Origin: an uncultured Ruminococcus sp.
Lineage (GTDB): Bacteria > Bacillota > Clostridia > Oscillospirales > Ruminococcaceae
DNA length: 11,754 bases
Reading direction: 5' to 3'
Assembly: GCA_937907215.1 (NCBI GenBank)
Contig: CALESG010000164.1
Location: 1 to 11,754 of the forward strand
The first letter of the stretch is position 1, and every line of letters begins with the position of its first letter. Positions 7,159 through 11,754 of this stretch are shown piece by piece. Below the pieces are notes generated by a model that was given only the letters and a program-made list of their open reading frames with translations, made no database searches and was not told where the DNA came from. Position numbers and translations under genes: made by a program.

Positions 7159-7640
7159 TACTCACCTACTCCAAATATTTTTCTAACACATTTTTTCATA
7201 CCATTTGGAAGTTTTTTATACAGCGGAAGTATGCGTATCATAGCACTCTGTTTCATGCTTACATTTATAATATCACTATCGACATCTCTTTTTGGATCTG
7301 TATAATTTATTATTTTCTTAGAACTTATTTTCATTTCTTCCGAATTTCTAAAATCGCAAATTACTTTACGTCTAAATTCTTCCGACTGACATGGAAAAGA
7401 ACTTTTATATTTAAGCAATGTATCTTCATCAGCAAGCCGATCAAAAAACGCAATATGTGCAATATTAAAAAACTCTTCATCCGAAACATCCATTTCAAGC
7501 AGCTTCATAACGTCTACTTTATAGGGATTATTGTTTAAATAATAAAAAAATGCAGCTTTTTGGTTTTCAAACGTTTTTCCTGATTGCTGCATATTTTCAT
7601 CTACTATTTTCAAAAGCCAATTATAGCTATCATTATTCAT
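7158..7640 (-). CDS. Small DUF4214-like protein, first gene of the glycan operon
   Basis: A 160-residue soluble protein. The segment from about residue 54 to 100 (FFNIAHIAFFDRLADEDTLLKY, then a helix ending FRNSEEMK) follows the pattern of DUF4214 repeats, which are often attached to glycosyltransferases or extracellular proteins. The C-terminus (LPLYKKLPNGMKKCVRKIFG) is an amphipathic basic helix of a type seen at the tails of rhamnan and other polysaccharide transferases, where it may touch the membrane. No catalytic motif is visible, so an accessory or scaffolding role is more likely than enzymatic; this is inference. I chose ATG at 7640 because AGGAG lies 8 nt before it; an in-frame ATG at 7679 overlaps the promoter -10 region and has no ribosome site. 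The stop and the next start share one base (TAATG). Confidence 0.7.
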   Translation of the reverse strand: MNNDSYNWLLKIVDENMQQSGKTFENQKAAFFYYLNNNPYKVDVMKLLEMDVSDEEFFNIAHIAFFDRLADEDTLLKYKSSFPCQSEEFRRKVICDFRNSEEMKISSKKIINYTDPKRDVDSDIINVSMKQSAMIRILPLYKKLPNGMKKCVRKIFGVGE

Positions 7641-7669
7641 GAACTTAACTCCTATACTTTTTCTACCAT

Positions 7670-7698
7670 AGTATAACATATTTACAAAATAATGTCAA
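7670..7698 (-). promoter_or_regulatory. Sigma-A promoter of the glycan operon
   Basis: On the minus strand: perfect TTGACA (7693-7698), 17-bp spacer, TATACT (7670-7675), with TG one base before the -10 (extended -10). Transcription should start near 7663, about 23 nt before the ATG at 7640. It probably serves the four tightly packed genes down to 3717, and perhaps the kinase at 3177. The site sits in the short gap after hydE. Confidence 0.88.
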
Positions 7699-7738
7699 TA
7701 AGATGAAAACAGCCAATTTATTTTATTTTTTATAATCT

Positions 7739-8764
7739 TTACAATCTTTTCACATCACCTGTATCTACAACAATACGGTATCCCAAAGATTCAGCCATTT
7801 TTTCAAGGCTTTCTTTAGATTGTGCCGATTCTGTACCGGTAAATTTCTTATTATCATATAAAGAATACTTTCTTCTTATATCAAAAGGTGAAAGATTTAG
7901 CATAATTACATTTGCACCAGCCTTTAGAGCCATCTCTCTTCCCAGTGGATGAATTGTTCCAAGGGCAGTGGTTGCAGGTATCAGTGCATGAGGAAACATC
8001 AATCTAAGCACCGCAACAAGCCTTATAGTAAGCGAAAGGCTGCCATTATTTTTATTTGCAAATGGTGTATCTTTATGAGTAATATAAGTACCTATTCCAA
8101 TCATATCAGGATCGAGTTCCTTTAAAAAATGAATATCACTTATAATATTATGAACTGTTTGATATGGTGAGCCGACCATAAATCCACTGCCTACCTGATA
8201 ACCTATTTCCTTAAGATCCCACAAACACCGCTTACGATTCTTTAATGACATTTCATTCGGGTGAAGTTGTACATAATGTTTTTCATCTGCTGTTTCATGA
8301 CGCAAAAGATATCTGCTTGCTCCAGCATTAAAAAAAGCTTTATAGCTTTCCTTGGAACGTTCTCCTATAGAAAGTGTAACTGCACAATCAGGATATGCAG
8401 ATTTTATTCTATAAACAATAGAACATATTTTTTTATCATTATAATACATATCCTCTCCGCCTTGAAGCACAAATGTTCTATATCCAAGGGAATAGCCTTC
8501 ACTGCAACATTTAAAAATATCATCAGAATCCAAACGATAGCGTTCTGCATTTTTATTATCTCTTCTAATTCCGCAATAATAACAATTATTTTTACAATAA
8601 TTCGTAAATTCAATAAGACCTCTTATATAAATACCTGTTCCATAAACACTTCTGCGTACAATATCTGCCTTTGAAATCAAGTCATTATCATACAAATCAG
8701 ACTCCAAAATATTTATTAAGTCTTCATCCGTCAAACCACAATTTTTTCTGAGAGAATCTATCAT
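7739..8764 (-). CDS. hydE: [FeFe] hydrogenase H-cluster maturation radical SAM enzyme HydE
   Basis: A 341-residue radical SAM enzyme that helps make the organometallic part of the H-cluster of [FeFe] hydrogenases, together with HydF and HydG. The block IYIRGLIEFTNYCKNNCYYCGIRRDN carries the CxxxCxxC cluster ligands Cys57, Cys61 and Cys64. Other family-typical blocks are VLQGGED (99-104), RYLLRHET (151-158), GSGFMVGSPYQT (192-203) and IPATTALGTIHPLGRE (262-277). There is no cysteine after residue 180, so the optional second cluster of some HydE proteins is absent. PylB and BioB are relatives, but the RGLIEF and HPLGRE blocks favour HydE. No hydF, hydG or hydrogenase gene is in the window. The start lies 43 nt after a terminator that ends a structured RNA. 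AGGAGAAAGG is upstream, but at a rather long distance (AAAGG 12 nt from the ATG). Confidence 0.88.
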   Translation of the reverse strand: MIDSLRKNCGLTDEDLINILESDLYDNDLISKADIVRRSVYGTGIYIRGLIEFTNYCKNNCYYCGIRRDNKNAERYRLDSDDIFKCCSEGYSLGYRTFVLQGGEDMYYNDKKICSIVYRIKSAYPDCAVTLSIGERSKESYKAFFNAGASRYLLRHETADEKHYVQLHPNEMSLKNRKRCLWDLKEIGYQVGSGFMVGSPYQTVHNIISDIHFLKELDPDMIGIGTYITHKDTPFANKNNGSLSLTIRLVAVLRLMFPHALIPATTALGTIHPLGREMALKAGANVIMLNLSPFDIRRKYSLYDNKKFTGTESAQSKESLEKMAESLGYRIVVDTGDVKRL

Positions 8765-8807
8765 ATTAACTATATGCCTTTCTCCTAAATCACTAAAATT
8801 ACTAAAT

Positions 8808-8836
8808 AAAAAAGTCCGGCAAAACCGGACAAAAAA
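8808..8836 (-). terminator. Intrinsic terminator of the structured RNA, just upstream of hydE
   Basis: On the minus strand GTCCGG (8825-8830) pairs with CCGGAC (8814-8819), followed by a run of six T (8808-8813). A/T runs on both sides make it potentially bidirectional. No good promoter is seen between it and the hydE start at 8764, so hydE may depend on read-through or on a weak promoter here. Confidence 0.9.
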
Positions 8837-9068
8837 TACTTTCGCATAAAATACTTATATAAAAAATAACCGCCTTGCCGTCATACGGAGCATAAAACCA
8901 AGCTAAAAAGCATGGTGGGTACATCCGCCCGAATATTTCACGCTCCCTTCGTCTGCTAAGCAGGAGGTCTGCAATCCATATACGGAGCAAAATTCCCTTT
9001 AAATAAGTGTTGGATTATAAAAACCGTAGGACACGTAAAAGCTTTCGCTACAAGGCAGTAATTTTTAT
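8808..9068 (-). ncRNA. Structured RNA of about 260 nt (family unassigned; 6S-like or raiA-like candidate)
   Basis: The stretch 8765-9156 has no convincing gene but holds this RNA. A promoter at 9075-9103 and an intrinsic terminator at 8808-8836 define the transcript. Near its 5' end, bases 9051-9066 pair with 8862-8877 as a 16-bp closing helix (one mismatch, one G-U). Inside are AATCCA/TGGATT, CTGC-TTA-GCAG, CCATGCT-TTTT-AGCTTGG (one mismatch) and CCGT-ATG-ACGG hairpins or helices, plus a GNRA-type AGC-GAAA-GCT loop. The motif GCTCCGTAT occurs twice (complement at 8884-8892 and 8980-8988). The closed ends and size recall 6S RNA, but several separate hairpins do not fit a rod-like 6S fold; a raiA-type or unknown RNA is possible. 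It could also act as a leader for hydE, 43 nt beyond. The reading frame at 8802-8990 has no family likeness and is an artefact. Confidence 0.75.
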
Positions 9069-9074
9069 GTTTAT

Positions 9075-9103
9075 AGTATATCACATTAGAACAAAAAAAT
9101 CAA
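9075..9103 (-). promoter_or_regulatory. Sigma-A promoter of the structured RNA
   Basis: On the minus strand TTGATT (9098-9103), 17-bp spacer, TATACT (9075-9080). The predicted start near 9068 is two bases before the closing helix of the RNA begins, which supports both calls. Confidence 0.8.
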
Positions 9104-9156
9104 TACTTTTTTTCTCAAATAACTGCTTTTTTTGTTAACTTAATGCAAATTTTGCT

Positions 9157-9471
9157 TTAATCTTCCTCTGATTCATCTTCTTCATCATAAATCTCATTAA
9201 GTCTTTCAAGGAACAATCCACCAATTTTCTCATACTCATCATCTTCTTCAATTGATACGAGCATAGGTTCATTGTCAACCATTTCTTCCTTGAGAATTAC
9301 AACTTCACCATCATCTTCCAGAAGTGCATCATGGTCATCGCCATAGTAAGGAGTCAGTGCATAGTAACGTTCTCCTTCATATTCCATAACATCAAGCAAC
9401 TCAAATTCCTGCTCATTTCCCTCTTCATCTTCTAATGTATAAAGATCAGGTGTGTATTCATTCATCTCCAT
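9157..9471 (-). CDS. DUF1292 family protein (YrzB-like)
   Basis: A small, very acidic cytoplasmic protein of 104 residues. The core TLEDEEGNEQEFELLDVMEYEGERYYALTPYY is the defining pattern of DUF1292, found throughout Firmicutes. Its function is not established; in many genomes it lies near the genes for RuvX/YqgF and YrzL, but these are absent here. The C-terminus (EEDDEYEKIGGLFLERLNEIYDEEDESEED) is longer and more acidic than the core needs. I chose ATG at 9471 because GGAG lies 10 nt upstream; a TTG at 9495 would add eight residues with no ribosome site. A likely promoter lies at 9553-9581. No clear terminator separates it from the structured-RNA promoter downstream. Confidence 0.9.
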   Translation of the reverse strand: MEMNEYTPDLYTLEDEEGNEQEFELLDVMEYEGERYYALTPYYGDDHDALLEDDGEVVILKEEMVDNEPMLVSIEEDDEYEKIGGLFLERLNEIYDEEDESEED

Positions 9472-9552
9472 ATAATTATTTCTCCAATCTGTCAAGAGTT
9501 ATATCTATTACACTTATACATTATATAATACAAATAATAATAGTATACTCAT

Positions 9553-9581
9553 ATTATACAATTTTATCGCCTAAATTGCAA
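9553..9581 (-). promoter_or_regulatory. Probable sigma-A promoter of the DUF1292 gene
   Basis: On the minus strand TTGCAA (9576-9581), 17-bp spacer, perfect TATAAT (9553-9558). The predicted start near 9546 leaves a leader of about 75 nt. The region is AT-rich with other TATA-like stretches, so the assignment is moderate. Confidence 0.6.
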
Positions 9582-9701
9582 GCAGTTTTTACATTGTTTT
9601 ATTTAATTAAGTAATTTATTGAAATAGTTTTATATTCAAATCGCATATACTATAATTCATGATATATATATCAATTATCTTACTTATAAATAAAATTCGA
9701 C

Positions 9702-11198
9702 TTATTCCAGCTCCAATAATTCAGCAGATTCTTCGTCAGATCCCAAACTTGAAACATTTTTAAGTTTGCGATTTATTGCTCTTGTACGAGTTCCAACAAG
9801 TTTGTCAAGTTCTTCATCTGCTTGTCTAAGACGATCTCTTGTTTTTATAAGAACAGATTCAAAATTGCTGAATTCTTTTTTAGCAGCTTCTAATACCTTC
9901 CATACCTCACCGCTTTTCTTTTGAATTGCGAGTGTTCTAAATCCAATTTGCAAACTATTAAGCATTGCAGCCATAGTTGAAGGACCTGCAATATTTATCT
10001 TATAATCTCTTTGCAAAGTTTCCACTAAACCTATATTTATAACTTCTGCATACAATCCCTCGAAAGGCAAAAACATAATGGCAAAATCTGTGGTATATGG
10101 AGGAACAATATATTTATCATGTATGCTTTTAGCACATCTTTTAATTTCCGCTTCAAGTAAATTTCTTTTAAGTTTAAGTTCACTTGGATTTCCACTTTCA
10201 TAAGCTGTAAGAAGATTGGAATATGTATCTCCCGGAAATTTGGAGTCAATAGGCAAATAAATATACTCTCCATTATCAGAACCTGGAAGTCTTACAGCAA
10301 AATCTACCTTTTCTGTACCATTAGGCTTAACAGCAACTTGTTCACTATATTGTTCAGGTGCCAGTATTTCACTAAGTATAGAACCAAGCTGAATTTCACC
10401 CATTATACCTCTTGTTTTAACATTTGACAGTACATTTTTTAAATCAGAAACACCGGCAGCCACATTTTTCATTTCTCCCAGTCCTTCATAAACTTCTGCA
10501 AGACGTTTGTTTACAGCTTCAAAAGATTTAGAAATTTTATCGTCAAGTGTTTTCTGAAGTTTTTCATTTACTGTATCATTTATTTTTTCAAGGCTAGCCT
10601 GATTATCTTTTCTCAGCTTATCTATATTTTCGTTATTGGAATTTCTAATATTATCAAGGGTATTAAGAATCTCAATCCTTATCTTGTCAAAATCACTTTC
10701 AAGTTTTATAAGTCTTTCGGTAATAGCCTTCTGCTGTTTGTCCTGCCCATTATTAAGACTTTTTCCTAATTCAGACATATTCTTTACAATGGTTTCAAAA
10801 GCATTATTTAACTTATTATCAAGTGTTTTCTGAAGCTTTTCATTTACCGTATCATTGACCTTATCAAGGCTTGTTTGATTATCCTTTTTAAAAGCGTTCA
10901 TCTCATCTTCTATTCTTATAAGTATTTCCCTTAAATGTGACTGCTGTTTATCTTGAGAATTTCTAAGACTGTCACCTAAAATAGAAATTTGTTTTATAAT
11001 ACTATCATTTTGTCTTACGAACTGATCCATTAAGTATTTGTTTTGATTTAAATTATTTTGATTTAAAAACTCCAATTGTCTTTCTATTTCTTTTATCTCA
11101 TTTTTATCATAATTATCACCTTTATAGTTAGACTTAATTAAAAGAATAACAAGCAAAATAATAATAACAATACATAATATTAATAATGCAATTTCCAT
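9702..11198 (-). CDS. rmuC: DNA recombination protein RmuC homologue
   Basis: A 498-residue protein: one N-terminal membrane segment (residues 2-22), a long coiled coil (about 30-255), then the RmuC domain (about 260-450). That domain is recognised by GIMGEIQLGSILSEILAPEQY, VDFAVRLPG, YLPIDSKFPGDTY and the FLPFEGLYAEV and GPSTMAAMLNSLQIGFRTLAIQKKSGEVW blocks. RmuC proteins are nuclease-fold proteins that limit inversions at short repeats in E. coli; the exact reaction is not settled. The predicted topology is membrane-anchored with the domain in the cytoplasm. AAGGAG about 10 nt upstream sets the start. A TATATT -10-like box (11233-11238) lies in the upstream gap without a good -35. The coiled coil contains an internal duplication. 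It is probably a stand-alone gene; no clear terminator follows. Confidence 0.93.
   Translation of the reverse strand: MEIALLILCIVIIILLVILLIKSNYKGDNYDKNEIKEIERQLEFLNQNNLNQNKYLMDQFVRQNDSIIKQISILGDSLRNSQDKQQSHLREILIRIEDEMNAFKKDNQTSLDKVNDTVNEKLQKTLDNKLNNAFETIVKNMSELGKSLNNGQDKQQKAITERLIKLESDFDKIRIEILNTLDNIRNSNNENIDKLRKDNQASLEKINDTVNEKLQKTLDDKISKSFEAVNKRLAEVYEGLGEMKNVAAGVSDLKNVLSNVKTRGIMGEIQLGSILSEILAPEQYSEQVAVKPNGTEKVDFAVRLPGSDNGEYIYLPIDSKFPGDTYSNLLTAYESGNPSELKLKRNLLEAEIKRCAKSIHDKYIVPPYTTDFAIMFLPFEGLYAEVINIGLVETLQRDYKINIAGPSTMAAMLNSLQIGFRTLAIQKKSGEVWKVLEAAKKEFSNFESVLIKTRDRLRQADEELDKLVGTRTRAINRKLKNVSSLGSDEESAELLELE
10542..10883 (-). repeat. Internal duplication in the RmuC coiled coil
   Basis: Residues 106-127 and 198-219 of RmuC are nearly identical (DNQTSLDKVNDTVNEKLQKTLD against the copy with A, E and I substitutions), coded at 10818-10883 and 10542-10607, with clear DNA-level similarity. 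A second pair, LGDSLRNSQDKQQ (74-86) and LGKSLNNGQDKQQ (144-156), belongs to the same duplication. Offsets differ by 22 residues (92 against 70), meaning an insertion of about three heptads in the later copy. Confidence 0.85.
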
Positions 11199-11316
11199 GT
11201 TCTATCTCCTTAATGTTTAAATACAACTTTAGAATATAACAAAAATAAAATAGTTTTCCATTTCTGTTTTTCATTTATAAAAAATAGAATTTATTCAAGT
11301 TCACAAATTTTGTATT

Positions 11317-11574
11317 TCATTTCTTTTCCTTATGTGCCGTGATAATCGTATAACTATACGCATTTACTGTTATAATACAATTATCTACATTTACATACCA
11401 ATTTTTACCATTTCTCATCATAATGGTATTGGCAGAATTGATTTTAGTTTTACACCAATCAACCACATCATCTGTACCTATATCTAAGGACAGATTTCTT
11501 TTTATACGTACTACACCTAATTCAGTTGTGTGCAATCTATCCAGATTTTTTAGTAATTCATTGTCTGCATTCAC
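11317..11574 (-). CDS. DUF3781 family protein
   Basis: A small cytoplasmic protein of 85 residues. The pattern LLKNLDRLHTTELGVVRIKRNL, DVVDWCKTKI, GKNWYVNVDN and ITVNAYSYTIITAHK covers nearly the whole DUF3781 family consensus as I remember it. No function is known and no catalytic motif is evident. I chose GTG at 11574, preceded by AGGA, because the longer reading from TTG at 11625 runs into the tRNA terminator hairpin and has no ribosome site. The gene follows the tRNA terminator directly; transcription may come from a promoter in the short AT-rich gap or from read-through. Confidence 0.85.
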   Translation of the reverse strand: MNADNELLKNLDRLHTTELGVVRIKRNLSLDIGTDDVVDWCKTKINSANTIMMRNGKNWYVNVDNCIITVNAYSYTIITAHKEKK

Positions 11575-11605
11575 TTTATAACCATTCCTAACGTTTAAAT
11601 ACAAC

Positions 11606-11639
11606 AAAAAAGCACTCAATCTCAATTAGATTAAGTGCT
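11606..11639 (-). terminator. Intrinsic terminator of the tRNA array
   Basis: A 12-position stem (11628-11639 with 11611-11622, one C-A mismatch) and 5-nt loop is followed on the minus strand by five T (11606-11610). It lies 4 nt after the tRNA-Glu CCA end. Confidence 0.92.
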
Positions 11640-11643
11640 GACT

Positions 11644-11718
11644 TGGTGACCCGTACCAGACTCGAACTGGTGATGCCGCCGTGAGAGGGCGGAGTCTTAA
11701 CCGCTTGACCAACGGGCC
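11644..11718 (-). tRNA. tRNA-Glu (anticodon CTC)
   Basis: A complete 75-nt tRNA including encoded CCA (complement of 11644-11646), with discriminator A. The acceptor stem is GGCCCGT paired with ACGGGTC. The D-arm reads TGGTCAAGCGGTTAAGAC. The anticodon stem CCGCC/GGCGG encloses loop CTCTCAC, giving anticodon CTC for GAG. The T-loop is TTCGAGT. The GGCCCGTTGGTCAAGCGGTTAAGAC start is typical of bacterial tRNA-Glu. Confidence 0.96.
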
Positions 11719-11722
11719 AAGT

Positions 11723-11754
11723 TGGTGCACCATCGGGGACTCGAACCCAGGACC
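11723..11754 (-). tRNA. 3' part of another tRNA, cut by the window edge
   Basis: On the minus strand the T-arm (TTCGAGT loop), acceptor 3' strand ATGGTGC, discriminator A and encoded CCA are visible, 4 nt before tRNA-Glu. The anticodon is outside the window. A 5' acceptor strand GCACCAT would fit tRNA-Lys, but this is a weak guess. It shows a tandem tRNA array continuing to the right. Confidence 0.9.

Noticed and set aside
8802..8990. 62-codon reading frame on the minus strand
   Set aside because: It runs through the structured RNA and its terminator, shows no family likeness, and is explained by the RNA.
9472..9495. TTGACA near 9490 as a -35 box, or TTG start of the DUF1292 gene
   Set aside because: The TATATG at the start codon is too close for a promoter, and the ATG at 9471 with GGAG upstream is a better start.
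11575..11625. N-terminal extension of the DUF3781 protein from TTG
   Set aside because: It overlaps the tRNA terminator stem, lacks a ribosome site, and extends beyond the family pattern.

Overview
The window looks like chromosomal DNA from a low-GC, Gram-positive anaerobe, most likely a Ruminococcus-like member of the Clostridia. The evidence is AT-rich codon use, strong AGGAG ribosome binding sites, consensus TTGACA/TATAAT promoters, an FBP-type L-lactate dehydrogenase, a HydE maturase for [FeFe] hydrogenase, DUF1292 and DUF3781 proteins, and the 3' end of a secreted protein with a Thr-rich linker and a terminal carbohydrate-binding-like domain, as in cellulolytic ruminococci. This placement is inference from gene content.

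The plus-strand part (1-2860) holds the tail of the extracellular protein, which has a 42-bp tandem repeat and a terminator. It continues with L-lactate dehydrogenase, a 160-bp palindromic MITE-like element whose left TAA flank is the ldh stop codon, and an oxidoreductase related to 2,4-diaminopentanoate dehydrogenase. A hairpin with T-runs on both strands separates this block from the rest, where every gene is on the minus strand.

The minus-strand part, read from right to left, begins with a tRNA array (a partial tRNA, then tRNA-Glu(CUC)) and its terminator. It is followed by DUF3781, rmuC, a DUF1292 protein, an independently promoted structured RNA of about 260 nt, hydE, a surface-glycan operon (7640 to about 3177), and tRNA-Trp on its own consensus promoter.

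The glycan operon starts at a near-consensus promoter (7670-7698). It encodes a small DUF4214-like protein, a 628-residue composite transferase (GT-B-like front, GT-A/Stealth-like centre, beta-rich tail), an ABC-2 permease and its ATPase, and perhaps a small P-loop kinase. Overlapping or nearly abutting stops and starts link the first four genes. The ATPase lacks the C-terminal glycan-recognition domain of Wzt-type exporters, so the beta-rich tail of the transferase might supply such a function; this is speculative.

The two most interesting items are the structured RNA at 8808-9068 and the composite transferase with its exporter. The RNA has a 16-bp closing helix, several internal hairpins, its own promoter and a terminator only 43 nt before hydE. 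I could not assign it to an RNA family by eye.
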